DNA of 64,000 bases from Delphinapterus leucas (Eukaryota; Chordata; Mammalia; Artiodactyla; Monodontidae), in NCBI RefSeq assembly GCF_002288925.2, contig NW_022098001.1:7995598-8059597 (forward strand), read 5' to 3'. This document shows positions 47,260 through 59,143 of the stretch, in pieces. Each line of letters begins with the position of its first letter. The stretch's first letter is position 1. The notes beneath the pieces are model-generated. The model saw only the letters and a list, made by a program, of their open reading frames with translations, was not told where the DNA came from and made no database searches. A program made the position numbers and the translations under genes.

Positions 47260-47740
47260 AGAGGCATGAAAAAAGAAAGAAAAGTGGGAGACTTGTTCTA
47301 GGTTAAGAAACTTAAAAGACATAATCAAATAGGATTAGCAGATCTTGTCTGGATCCTGATCTAAAAAACCAAAAAGGCACTTATGAGGCAGTGGGATTTT
47401 TGAGACAACTGAATATGAACTGAGAGGTAGCTGATGTTAAGGAAGTACTGTTAACTCACCTAGATGTGATAATGATTTTGAGATTAGGTAATAAAATGTC
47501 TTTATTTAGAGATACAAATCATAAGTTGTTAGAGGTGAAATGGCATAAAGTAAGCCAGGAACTTATTTTGAATACTATTGCAATAAAAATTTAGAAAGAA
47601 AGAAAGAAAAGGTCAAGTTTAAGTAGGTGTAACACAAAGTTATCAGTGCTGAACCCGGAGGATGGGATGGGTATCTGGGAGTTCATTATACCATCGTCTT
47701 TATTTATGGGTATGTTTGAAAGCTTTCAGAAGAAAACATT
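47260..47740 (+). mobile_element. Old L1 (L1M-type) 3' UTR
   Basis: Matches the recurring L1M 3' end: 'tgagacaactgaatatgaac', 'gatgtgataatgattttgag', 'gtctttatttagagatacaa', then 'ggagttcattataccatcgt' and 'gggtatgtttgaaagctt'. No poly-A tail or open frame remains. Confidence 0.7.
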
Positions 47741-47860
47741 CTAAGTAGCTTTTTTGAAAAAAGGTGGGAGCAGGACAATAAGTTAAAGGAAGAGAGTGGA
47801 AAGAATATTTTTCACTCTTCTGCAGGCTAAACTCCTTGCAGGAAAAATAATATAATGAGA

Positions 47861-48077
47861 GGGCTTCCCTGGTGGCGCAGTGGTTGAGAGTCCGCCTGCC
47901 GATGCAGGGGACACGGGTTTGTGCCCCGGTCTGGGAGGATCCCACATGCCGCAGAGCGGCTGGGCCCGTGAGCCATGGCCGCTGAGCCTGCGCGTCCGGA
48001 GCCTGTGCTCCACAACGGGAGAGGCCACAACAGTGAGAGGCCCGCGTACCGCAAAAAAAAAATAAATAAATAATAAT
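47861..48077 (+). mobile_element. CHR-type cetacean SINE with target-site duplication
   Basis: Starts 'gggcttccctggtggcgcag' with a tRNA-Glu-like head, followed by 'gatgcaggggacacgggttt' and a tail 'gcccgcgtaccgc' plus an A/TAA-rich end. It is flanked by a perfect 15-bp direct repeat (aataatataatgaga) at 47846-47860 and 48078-48092. High similarity to the copies at 54121 and 63888 suggests a young subfamily. Confidence 0.95.
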
Positions 48078-51000
48078 AATAATATAATGAGAATTTATCA
48101 TTAGAATATTTTCACTAAATTGAGAAGTACCATCAGCTCATTGATGTCCTTAGCACTGAATTACTTTCAGGGCTTAAGGAGGTGGTGTAACTGGGCTTAC
48201 GTAAGACAAGATCTCTCAGATCTCAGACCTCCTGTGCTACAAAGAGAAAGGAAAGGATTCAGAAGATTAATTCTTGCCAGTATAAGATGAAATACTTTCA
48301 TCTATACTATAGAATACTGGGAGAGAGCAGAAGCAGAGAGAAACTTCTTACGAAAAGAGCGTTATTGATAGCAAAATGATTTTACTAGCAAAGTCCTTGT
48401 GGTAAGATTTGAGGCCACCTCTTATTTATAGATTATTCTGAATGACACAGAGAGAAAATGCACGTTTTGCGTGGAGCCCCGTCCCCAATGTCTGTTTTTC
48501 TAAAACTAGCATGTGCTTTCTGGGGCTTACAGCGATCTCTCATCGAGAGAAATATTTGAATAAAATTGGTTCTTCCAAGAATTGGGCTCTCGTGGCTCCT
48601 CTCTGTAAAGGAAATCCACTCGCCTCTGAGTTTGCCTCTCAAACAGGACTCGGTATTTTTAGCTTTGATTTTTCAAATAAAACTTCAAAGTGAAGCTTGA
48701 GGAAAGAATGGCTCCACATGAACAAAGCCAACAGAAAAATACCTGGACCTCTCCGAGTCAGTCACAGACCTGTAGAAATCATTCTAGAAACAAACCCTTT
48801 AAAGAATGAAATCGTGAGTCTATAAACATTCTGGCTTTAAGTAATAACCTGCTTTCATGGCTATATCAATACAATGAATCTGTATCTAAGACACAGTGAA
48901 AATTTAGGAATTATGTTCAATCTGAATCCAGTAAGCCGATGATGCCAAAACCCAGGCCACCCATTTATTTCAGTATTTCCCAAACCTTATTGTTGAGAAC
49001 ATTGCATAGAATGTTAATATATGTTCCTCAAAGAAAGGAGACCATGATAAAATCAGTATTAAAAAAAAAATTGCCTAAACAAGACCACCCTGGTGAGTCA
49101 CAGTCGTGAACACAGTAAAGGTCCCCAAGGGTTCCTCCACTTGTTTAACTGTAACCCAGAATTTCTCAAACTCATTTTATCCGGGACCCTTCTGTGGAGG
49201 AGTAACTACTAATACTTGTGGGTAATGTTCTGCAAGTTGGGTGTAGGACGGTTGGTCTACGTTCACTAGCTACCAAAGCAATTATCCACTTTCAGCACTT
49301 CTGGGCTTTGCACAAGCACGGTCTTACTGGCTTTGCCAAAATATTCAAAATTAATCAACTCCTCTACAGTTAGAGTCCACTTCAGTCCAAATTTCTTAAG
49401 TCTTTAATTCATGCAAAACACTTGGATTCTAAACAAGAAACACACGTCAAAATATTTCTGGTGTGCTTATAAACAAATAAATAAGCAAACTAATAGAGTT
49501 GTGCAAATCTAGTTGAATCGTCACTACCATGAGACAAGGGAACAACAGACTCGGCACCATCCTATAATGTGTAAATGTGCCTCTATAGAATAGCACCGAC
49601 CTTAAAAGCTGATGCCAGAGAACTCTGGAAGTCATCCAAAAAATGGGTGATCAGAACAAAGTAAGAATTATTGTGAGATATACTGACTCACCTGCAATAG
49701 AATTTAAAATTGAACCAAACATTATAATGTGAGAAAAAAATGCAAGGCTAAGAATGGTTCATTGAAATATACTTTTAAAAAATTTGGGGTCATGACATTG
49801 AGATTACTTTTCAAAGTGGCGACTTCTGTATACGAACATTTGTAATGATATCATGTCAGCACATGGCACCTTAATTCATGAGTACATTGCAGACCAAATG
49901 ATATCCTTCCAAATTACATTCAACCGGAAGTCTACTAAGTCATAATCAGTCCATACAAGGTGGTTTGTCTATACCTCACCGCCAGTTTTTTTTTAAGGCA
50001 CTCCATTGATATCACAAAAATGGCCTTTAAAATACAGTGAGTGGCTATCAGTCTCTAATGTTGCTCTAGAAGATACTTTACCAAAACATGGGCTCTTTTG
50101 TCTATTATGATACATACAGAGCACACATCTTAGATTCGTTCCCCTCCCCACCTCCACCCCCCACGCCTCCCCCAACTTTTCTGTGATTACTGGTATAGGT
50201 CTTAGGAGACGGCACTTGCTTAGCCTAATAAATGCTGGTTGGATGGTGGAAAAGTTATAGGACCTGAAGAGCATCAGCCTCTTTCTCCCTGTCATCACTG
50301 CTACTCACTAGTGCCCAGGGCCCCAAAGCAGCATAGAGCATCAGAAGATCCCTGTGGAACCACAAGTCAGGTGCAGACAGCCTTGATCACCTGCTGGGGA
50401 CGTGCCTTAGAGGTGATACACAGCACAGGACCACTGATGGGCGGGGTGGCCCCCACTGCTAGTCGTATGACAAGATCACAATGTCACAAGCAGCTCCTAT
50501 CAAGGCCAGGAAAGATTCTGACATGTGTTTTAGCAGGAGACTTCATTTCTCCTGGCTTCATGTTTCCAAGTGGAAAAACCCCCCAACAGAAAAGCACTGT
50601 GGCTTCTCCGTCCCTCTGCAGGGGAACAGATGTATTTGATTGGTGAGTTTGGGAGAAGTAGCTGAGCAAGGTGCTTCAGACCCTTGTGGTTCCCTCTTTA
50701 TGTCTGGATCATCTTGGCCAAAGAAAGGGGACACTCCAGTCACCGCGGCCATGCCATCAGTGGCCTGTCCCTTCAGGGAGGCCTGAAGTCCTGCTTGGGA
50801 CGGACTGGATGAATAGCCATATCTAAGTCAGGACTGAAATGTTACAAATTGCTGGTTCAAAATCACATTCTCTAATTAGCTTCATCAGAAGTAAAATTGA
50901 TTTTTTTTCCTTTTTAATTTCAATCTGTCTGTTTCTTGTTTTTCAACTGGTTCTTAACTCAGGATTGAAGGAAAGGAGTATGACCTATGGTCTCCTAACA

Positions 51001-51477
51001 TCTTTCCTGCCCCTGCACCCCAACAGTGTCCCCTGCCACCCATGGCTCTCTACCAGCTCCTCCCTGAACTGAGATCAGCCTGGCCTCCTTCCTCTCCCCC
51101 TTATCAAAGACGATCTTCAAATGTCTCACTCCCTCAAGGGCCTCATCGCAGTCATACAGCCATCGGACAGACAGAAAAGTTCACGCCAGCAGTAGGCTAT
51201 CTTGCCTGTATATCACCTCTAACTCTTGGGATCTGCAGCCTCCTTGGAAGATACTGAATGCCCTTTGCAGAATTGCAAAACCAAAAAATACAATTTTCTC
51301 TCCCGCCTGAGAGATCCAGTTTTGTTCCAGACTCCAAAACCAGGTAGCAGACATGAAGCTTCTTGACTCCCATATCCTCTCAAGAACAAAAGTTATAGTT
51401 TAATACTATTGTTTTCAAAAAACGTAGAAAAAGAGTTATCTGGGGAGTCAGGCATATTCCTGTATATATTATCATAC

Positions 51478-51545
51478 CTTTTATCCTGGTCTTCTTGGCT
51501 GTCACTTGCTTTGCTTACAGACAGCAGCCTCTTGTCTCGAGGAAC
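51478..51545 (-). CDS. GRHL2: GRHL2 coding exon 3
   Basis: Short 68-bp internal exon encoding VPRDKRLLSVSKASDSQEDQ followed by DK and the first two bases of an arginine codon (about residues 73-95). The acceptor ends tttcag at 51546 and the donor reads gtatg at 51473-51477. Exon 2 ends in phase 0 and this exon starts in phase 0, so they join in frame. It leaves phase 2, which fits exon 4 exactly. It is single copy and lies about 4.6 kb upstream, in gene direction, of the nearer exon 4. The segment links the activation region to the rest of the N-terminal half and is rich in charged and polar residues. Confidence 0.95.
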
Positions 51546-52515
51546 CTGAAAACATCACCAACCATCAGTCAGACTTATGTAGATGCAGAGCTTGACACCA
51601 GCATAAGCAAAGAAAAGGAAATGGAACATTCTCCAGAGAACGGTGGCAAATTTGCAATGGCCAGGAGATGGTTAAAGGTAACCAGCCTGATTGGCAATGC
51701 CAGTAGACCGGATACAAAAGGGTGATAATCAATGTAGGGCCACAGCAATCCTGATTCTGCTGTGCCCTGCTGACACTGGCAACTCTCTCTCGCTGGACCT
51801 GAGCACCTTCTGAGCCCTCCCCACCTCGGTTGGGAGTGGATGAGGGGAAAGGGTAAGAGGATCTGTGCTCTGGAGCAGACAGAAAACATCTTGGAACTAC
51901 AACAGGTATCCCATTAAGGAACAGGGACTGATCCTCCACTCTGATGAGGGACTCCAGGTGCTGACATGCAGGGGGGCAAACTGGGTAGGGGGCTGCACTG
52001 TCCAGTGAGGGAGCAACATCTAATACCTGAGCCAGCCTTCACCTACCCTCCCTAGCTCTCAAACTGGCTCCCACCCTGCTTCTTCTAATGCACTTTTATT
52101 ATTGACTTCACAACCACAATGCCAACATATTACATGGAAGATTATTGAAAAAGTGCTACTTGAGAGAAGGGATCCCCCTACCAGCTGTGTTTCTGAACAT
52201 CATATGACCGCCCTACCGCATTAAGGATCGCTTACCTATCTCTACCATAGTTCTCAAACACATGAATGGTGGGTTTAGATTTGTTTGCCTGGTTGGATGT
52301 TTTGGGTTTTTTTGGTTCTGATTTTGTTTCTTCCTAAATCTCCAGATCTTCCTTCTAGCCAAACACCTTTGCACTCAAAACACCGCCTTCACTATTCTGA
52401 CATAAGAGAGCGTTTATGAGAAGCATCTCTCTTCTGGATTCCGGACTAGCAATCCTCATGGATAGTTTCCACTCACCTGAATATGTATGCAAGCCCAGTT
52501 AGCTGGGCAAGGGAG

Positions 52516-52735
52516 GCAACATAGCAGGGTGGCTAAGAGTCCAGGCCTAGACCTGATTGTTTGGGTTCAAATCTCAGCTCTACCACTTACTAATTCTGCC
52601 TCGGTTTCCTCAGCTGTAAAACAGGCATAACGGTAGTCCTATACCTCACAGGGTGTTTAGTAAAATTAAGTGAGTTAATTTTTTTAAAGCCACTTAGAGT
52701 GTCTGGGAATTTATAAGCATTGGTTAAATAAAAAT
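52516..52735 (+). repeat. MIR SINE
   Basis: Nearly full-length MIR: 'agcagggtggctaagagtcc', 'gggttcaaatctcagctcta', 'cggtttcctcagctgtaaaa', 'acctcacagggtgtttag', ending near 'gcattggttaaata'. Confidence 0.93.
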
Positions 52736-52864
52736 AAAGTAAATCAATTGTCCTTCACTCACATGTCAATGATGAGGGTCTACAATGTAGCAGGCATTAC
52801 TAAGTGCTAGACAGAAATGAAATGAATAAAACATAGCTCCTCTCATCTACTGAAAACGACAGAT

Positions 52865-53070
52865 AAACATAAAATTTTAATACCCAGCACACCCATGTTC
52901 ATAGCAGCATTATTCACAATAGCCAAAAAGTGGAAATGACCCAAATGTCCATCCATCTACAGATGAATGGATAAACAAAATGTGATATATACATACAATG
53001 GGATATTATTCAGCCTTGAAGATGAAATTCTGATACATGCTATAATATGGATGAAGCTTGAAGACATTAC
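52865..53070 (+). mobile_element. L1 ORF2/3' UTR fragment
   Basis: Sense L1 fragment: 'catagcagcattattcacaa', 'aaatgtccatccatctacag', 'acaatgggatattattcagc', 'atatggatgaagcttgaag'. It is truncated at both ends and has no open frame of use. Confidence 0.9.
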
Positions 53071-53074
53071 ACTA

Positions 53075-53605
53075 AATCCCTTGTGACTCAAATCCATCAA
53101 CTTCCCTGTGGATGCCTGCCTCCTGGTTCAGCCCCCGAAATCTCTTACCTGAGCTACGGCATCAGCCTAACTGGTCTCTCCTCTCCTTCACTTAACCCCT
53201 GCAAATCCATTTGGGATCCAGTAAGAAGATCCACAGTGATCTTTCAGTCTGACCCCACTATGCTCTTACTTAAAACTCTTCAATGCTTCCCGTTATTCTC
53301 AGGAACATGGCCTCCAAAAACTCTTCTGCCTCAACTTGGGCCACCCCCATCACTGCTGTGTGTACAGCCACACTGCATCTCTGACCATGCAATGCTCCTT
53401 CTTGCAGCAGAACCATCACAAAGTCCCCTGCCCCACCCTACCCATGCCTTCTCTAAGCTAACTTGTGAGCTTACTTCGAGAACCATCTAAATGTTCATAT
53501 CCAAGATTAGACTACAATCTCCACGAGTGTCCACCTTGTGCATGGTTATGTCCCAAGCGCCTGGAATGTAGCAGGCCCTCACTAAATTCTTGTTGAAAGA
53601 ATGAC
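53075..53605 (+). repeat. L2 LINE 3' fragment
   Basis: Old LINE2-like sequence: 'actggtctctcctctccttc', 'aacatggcctccaaaaactc', and a 3' end 'gcgcctggaatgtagcaggc' with 'ttgttgaaagaatgactg'. The 135-codon frame at 53083-53490 is incidental. Confidence 0.65.
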
Positions 53606-54078
53606 TGAATCAATCAAAATGGCCTGCAAAAAGTAGAATCAAAGAAATAGGAGGAATAGGGATTCCAAACACTAAAACGTATTAGTAACTCCCAAAGACT
53701 CCTGGAAGTGAACATTAGTGTTGCTAAGATGGAGTGATGCCAGCTCTGAGCAGCCTGCTCAGTCTACAGTATTGGGCACAATGTGACAAAGGGAAACCTT
53801 TGGGTTTGCTCCCATCTGGGCCAGGCTGAACCATGTTTACCTTTGGTTTCCCAAAGACTGTCCTTCTTAGAGAAACTGAGACCTCTGAACTCAGGCCCCT
53901 TTCTCAAGTCTAGACCCGCAATACTGTCTATCAGACATCCCTACCTAGACATCCTACAAGCGCATCAAACTCAACAATTATCCTTTTCCCCAAAACCCTT
54001 CTTCAGTACTCTGCCTTCGTTAATCTGAGAATCAGCTTAGATATTATGACCCTAATTATAGGGTTCTCCCACCAAATC

Positions 54079-54108
54079 TCACACACACACAAACACACAC
54101 ACACACAA
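54079..54108. repeat. CA dinucleotide microsatellite
   Basis: About 14 CA units with one AA interruption, next to the SINE insertion site. Confidence 0.9.
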
Positions 54109-54120
54109 TCAGTTGCCAGC

Positions 54121-54334
54121 TTTTTTTTTTTTTTTTTTTTTTTGGTACGTGGGCCTCTCACTGTTTTGGCCTCTCCCGTTGAGGAGCACAGGCTCCGGAC
54201 GCGCAGGCTCATTGGCCACGGCTCACGGGCCCAGCCGCTCTGCGGCATGGGGGATCTTCCCGGACCGGGGCATGAACCCGCGTCCCCTGCATCGGCAAGC
54301 GGACTCTCAACCACTGCGCCACCAGGGAAGCCCC
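54121..54334 (-). mobile_element. CHR-type cetacean SINE with target-site duplication
   Basis: Reverse-oriented copy: a poly-T run, 'gtacgtgggcctctcactgt', 'ctctcccgttgaggagcaca', ending 'ccaccagggaagcccc'. The 14-bp direct repeat agttgccagctttt flanks it at 54111-54124 and 54335-54348, overlapping the T run at the left edge. Confidence 0.94.
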
Positions 54335-54752
54335 AGTTGCCAGCTTTTATTCAAACAAATACTCAGTGATTTCTTGAACATACTGCTTTGTCTCTATGCA
54401 GTATGGCTGACTAAACAGAGTGGCTGATTCAGAGAGAACCTCACAAATGCTGACCCAGGAACAGCTACCATCATGTCTTACTTTAGGGCTTCATCATTTT
54501 TTATCTGGACTATTGCAACGAACTGTTCACTGGATTCTCTGCTCATAACCCACCTCCCTGCTGCTGCTGCTGTTGCTGTAACATGTATAAATCATTTCTC
54601 CAGTCTACCAGGCTTATGTTCAAAATCGTTCAGCGATGGAGAAAATGATGCCAAATAATATGACAGAAAAATTACAGGAAATTTCACTTTCTTCTTTAAG
54701 CTTCCCTGAATTTTCTATAATGTATATGTATAAGCCAAAAATAAAAAGCTGG

Positions 54753-54790
54753 TTTCAACAGCTTATGAATATTTCAACAGCTTATGAATA
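54753..54790. repeat. 19-bp tandem repeat, two units
   Basis: The unit tttcaacagcttatgaata occurs twice in perfect tandem (54753-54771, 54772-54790). Confidence 0.95.
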
Positions 54791-54861
54791 TTTATTAAAT
54801 CACTTATTCACTCATTCATCTAGATAATGTGAATTTAAATCATTAAAATACATAAAAAACA

Positions 54862-55294
54862 GGACTTCCCTGGTGGCACAGTGGTTACGAATCCATCTGC
54901 CAATGCAGGGGACATGAGTTCAAGCCCTGGTCCAGGAAGATCCTGCATGCCTCAGAGCAACTAAGCCTGTGCACCACAACTACTGATCCTGTGCTCTAGA
55001 GCCCGTGAACCATAACTGCTGAGCCCGCGTGCCACAACTACTGAAGCCCGTGCGCCTAGAGCCCGTGCTCCACAACAAGAGAAGCCACAGCAATCAGAAG
55101 CCCATGCACCGCAACAAAGAGTAGCCCCCGCTCGCCGCAACTAGAGAAAGCCTTCGCCTGCCGATGCAGGGGACGCGTGCCGTGGAGTGGCTAGGCCCGT
55201 GAGCCATAGCTGCTGGGCCTGCGCGCCCGGAGCCTGTGCTCCACAACGGGAGAGTCCGCAACAGTGAGAGGCTCGCGTACCGCAAAAAAAAAAA
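54862..55294 (+). mobile_element. Chimeric CHR SINE (older full-length element joined to a younger truncated one)
   Basis: Begins 'ggacttccctggtggcacag' and runs as an older, longer CHR element with repeated 'gagcccgtg' and 'ccacaactactg' blocks to 'ctagagaaag' at about 55150. It then continues directly as a younger-type CHR body ('cgcctgccgatgcaggggac', 'gagcctgtgctccacaacgg', 'gctcgcgtaccgc') with a poly-A tail. The younger part lacks its 5' head and also about 40 bp after 'ggggacgcg'. Confidence 0.88.
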
Positions 55295-55295
55295 T

Positions 55296-55985
55296 TTCAG
55301 GTGTCCAACATAGAGATTGCCAATTTTTAAAGGCTATGTTCCATTTATAGTTATTATAAAATATTGGCTATATTCCCTGCATTGTACAATATATCCTTGT
55401 AACTTATTTTATACGTAGTAGCTTGTACCTCTTAATCCCCTACCCCTATCTTGCCCCTCCCCCCTCCCCTCTCTCCATTGGTAGCCACTAGTTTGTTCTC
55501 TACATATTGAAGTCTGTTTCTGTTTTGTTATATTGACTAGTTTGTTTTCATTTTTTAGATTCCACATATAAGTGATATCATACAGTGTTTGTCTTTCTCT
55601 GACATTTCACTTAGCATAATACCCTCCAGGTCCATCCATGATGTTGCAGGTGACAAAATTTCATTCTTTTTTATGGCTGAATAGTACTCTATTGTATTTA
55701 TATACCTCATCTTTATCCATTTGTCAGCTGACGCTGACACTTGGGTTGCTTCCATATCTTGGCTATTGTAAATAGTGCTACTATGAACACTGGGGTGGAT
55801 GTATCTTTTCAAATTAGTGTTTTCATTTTTTTCAGATATATATCCAGGAGTGGAACCTCTGGGTCATATGGTGGTTCTATTTTTAGTTTTTTGAGAAACT
55901 GCCATACTGTCTTCCATAGTGGATGCACCAATTTACATTCCCATCAACAGTATACAAGAGTTCCTTTTTCTCTACATCCTCAAAT
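55296..55985 (-). mobile_element. L1 3' end, reverse orientation
   Basis: Reverse L1: 'ttgttctctacatattgaag', 'gacatttcacttagcataat', 'tttatggctgaatagtactc', 'ccatagtggatgcaccaatt', 'acattcccatcaacagtata'. It is the complement of the ORF2 C-terminal end and 3' UTR. An 85-codon minus frame at 55555-55812 preserves recognisable ORF2-derived residues (KMRYINTIEYYSAIKKNE) but is only a fragment. Confidence 0.93.
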
Positions 55986-56247
55986 TGAGTTTTATGTAAA
56001 CTCTCTACTCTGCATTACAAAATATTTACAGAAAGCAGTATTTCAACTTTCCTCTAAATCTTAAAAATGTGCAAGAGGAGAGGTAATCCAGGTACCATAC
56101 TTACTAACACTTTATCCTCTGAACCTGTGGGAAATAAAATACGTTGCTTTCCTAAATTACTAATGATTTTTGTTTCAAGGTGTGTTTCTCTTTTTCATTA
56201 ATACAAAAGAATTGCCATCTAATACAGATACCTGAAATTATATCCAT

Positions 56248-56291
56248 AAGAATATAAGATATAAAGAATAAGAATATAAGATATAAAGAAT
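56248..56291. repeat. 22-bp AT-rich tandem repeat, two units
   Basis: Unit aagaatataagatataaagaat repeated exactly (56248-56269, 56270-56291), then a degenerate third part. Confidence 0.93.
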
Positions 56292-56494
56292 ATAAATATA
56301 AGAAAAATATATTTTTTCAAAGTGTATCTTAATGTATTTCTTCAAAGTCTTATAAAAGCATTAACTAACGTATTTGTTTAACACAGTTATAAAAGTTACC
56401 AAAAAATGTAGTAATGACCCAAGTGATTAAATCAGGGTCACTTTAATATGTTACTAGATTTTAAAGATTGATAAAGGTATCAATTTTTCACAGC

Positions 56495-56778
56495 AGGGGA
56501 AGGAGAAGAGGGGACAAAGTGAGAGAGTAGCATTGACATATATACGCTACCAAATGTAAAATGGATGGCTAGTGGGAAGCAGCCGCATAGCACAGGGAGA
56601 TCAGCTCGATGCTTTGTGACGACCTTGAGGGGTGGGATAGGCAGGGTGGGAGGGAGGCTCAAGAGGGAGGGGATATGGGGATATAAGTATACATACAGCT
56701 GATTCACTTTGTTGTACAGCAGAAACTAACACAACACTGTAAAGCAATTACAATCCAATAAAGATATTTTTTTTAAAA
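56495..56778 (+). mobile_element. L1 3' UTR end
   Basis: Sense L1 3' end: 'atggctagtgggaagcagcc', 'gcatagcacagggagatcag', 'attcactttgttgtacagca', 'ctgtaaagcaattacaatcc' then 'aataaagatattttttt'. Typical of cetartiodactyl L1 termini. Confidence 0.9.
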
Positions 56779-58320
56779 GGTGTCAAGTTTTAACTATTTT
56801 TTATAATAAAGGAAAATTGCTTTGTGATTCCTTTCTAGGGATGAGACCATTTCTGAACATTACACACTAACACAAAAGTCCAATAAAGCTGAACCCTCAA
56901 GAAATAGCCTATAACATGAAGCAGTCTAACATGGTAAGTTCTGTGTTTCTATACCGTCCTCAATACATTCTGAAAATTCTGACTCCAAAACGTTTAGAGT
57001 TCATCCTTGTGTTTTTCAAATAAGCTCCTTAGTCAAAAAGGATTGAAATATATAAAACAACCACAAACAAAGAAAAGAAGAAAGGAAAGCCTGCCAAGAA
57101 ACCATCTTTGTTTTTAGGCTCGTTTTTCTTCAGGCGATTCCTGTTCATTGTAGGAAACTGCCCTGCTTACATGGAATGGAGGTTAGACCCTAAAATATCC
57201 TTTCATCTGGACCCCAATTCCCAAAGTTAAAGCCCTTTCTTGCTATGTCAGGAGACGTGATGGGAGCTGTACAGCTTCACAAGAGAGCTGTCGAAATCGG
57301 CCAACTCCAGCTCCGCTGGTAAAGGGAAAAAAAATCAGCCTAGACTGGCAAGGGTACTAGTGGAATGCCCTTCCCGTATTTCTCCAGCACTTTCCAACCA
57401 TAAAAAATGCATTTATTTGAGTTAATAATATCCTCATTTAAAGCAGCCTGGATGGGCCAACCTATCAGTTACTCATACCTCGTGTTTCATCTTAAATAAG
57501 CACAACTTGGCTTGGCTTTCATTCTTCTCCCCATGGAGGGAGCCCTCCTGAGTGTTTTAATAGAGAAAATGGGAAGAAGCTGGAAAAGGAATGAGTAAGT
57601 TTAGAGAACTTTGGTGAAAGAAATAGGCCCGGGGGCAGTGTCAGAGTCCATGGTGGTGGGAAATCGTCGTAAAGCACAAAAACCCTGGTTTAGGAGAGAC
57701 CCGGGGACAACACAACTTGCAGAAGTGAGACCACTGGGAGGAATCAGGAAGCTGAGACTGGTGCTTACCCAAAGAAAAATGATGCCTCTTGGGTGATTTT
57801 CTCATGATGGAGGGAGAGGGGAAGAGGGAGATTTAGTTCTTATTCTAAAATAAAGAGTTCACCGTGCCCAACCAGCAAAATAAACACGGCCATTCTCACC
57901 TTTGTGTCAATAGCATCGTAAGCCCACAGTGTTTACAATCAAGTCAGGCAATAAATATCCTCATTCAGTAAATACCTGTTGATTTTTTACACTTCATTGG
58001 TTCTAAGGGAGCAGGTCATAACAGATATAGTCCTTTATAGTTGAGGCAGACCATTGTTTGTTGTTCGATTTCCTGAAATACTCCTATTTTGAAAGTAACT
58101 ATGGCAGGTATTTTTGTAATGCAAGCGAATTACATTCATTTTGTTTTAAGGGTTTTTCAAAATAAATATTGAGTACTCATCGAAACAAATGGAGACAGTT
58201 AGATTTTGGAATTGCTGCAAAAGCCTACCACTAAAGTATTCATTGGTGTATTCCTTACAAAACTGAAAAATCTAGAAACCCTGATGTTTCTTATAAAATG
58301 GAAAATCTAAAAGCAACCTA

Positions 58321-58512
58321 GGGAGTTCCCTGGTGGTCCAGTGGTTAGGACTCGGCATTTTCACTTCTGTTTTCACTGCCGACGGCCAGGGTTCAATCCC
58401 TGGTCGGGGAACTAAGATCCTGCAAGCTGTGTGGCACAGCCAAAAAATTAAATTAAAAAAAATTTTTTTTTAAGGTTCTCATTACTTAATTAAAAAATAA
58501 AATAAGAAAAGA
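58321..58512 (+). mobile_element. CHR-1-type SINE inserted in an old L1-like sequence
   Basis: Reads 'gggagttccctggtggtcca', 'cagggttcaatccctggtcg', 'gaactaagatcctgcaagct' and an A/T-rich tail. It is flanked by a perfect 13-bp repeat taaaagcaaccta at 58308-58320 and 58513-58525. A short duplicated pyrimidine block ('ttttcacttctg' then 'ttttcactgcc') lies in the head. Confidence 0.92.
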
Positions 58513-58525
58513 TAAAAGCAACCTA

Positions 58526-58690
58526 AATGCCCCAAAACTGAGCAATGACTAAATTATGGTACAGCCACACAATGTAATATTCTTTATTCACCAAAAATCA
58601 TAAAGTAAAAATGGCAGCAAAGAAGGATCTGCAGTATGATATGAAGTAGAAATTAAACGTAGATAATATGTATGCTTGTAAACAGAGGGC
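58526..58690 (+). mobile_element. Ancient L1 fragment downstream of the SINE
   Basis: 'actaaattatggtacagcca', 'cacaatgtaatattctttat' and 'gatctgcagtatgatatgaa' resemble the old L1 end 'nine copies of which differ widely' type seen across mammals. Decayed; family uncertain. Confidence 0.5.
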
Positions 58691-58708
58691 ACAGAAAAAA
58701 TTATCCTA

Positions 58709-59143
<435 letters not shown>

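Larger units (their letters stand above)
46857..51477 (-). other. GRHL2: GRHL2 intron 3 (complete)
   Basis: Intron between exons 3 and 4. It includes the right end of the duplication (47077), a C homopolymer, an old L1 3' end and a young CHR SINE. From about 48100 to 51477 I see only unique, mostly AT-rich sequence with short A runs and no gene. Confidence 0.85.

Noticed and set aside
47700..48101. 133-codon minus-strand frame and similar frames over CHR SINEs
   Set aside because: The coding-like stretch (SHCCGLSRCGAQAPDAQAQR) is the SINE read backwards. The same peptide pattern appears over every young CHR copy.
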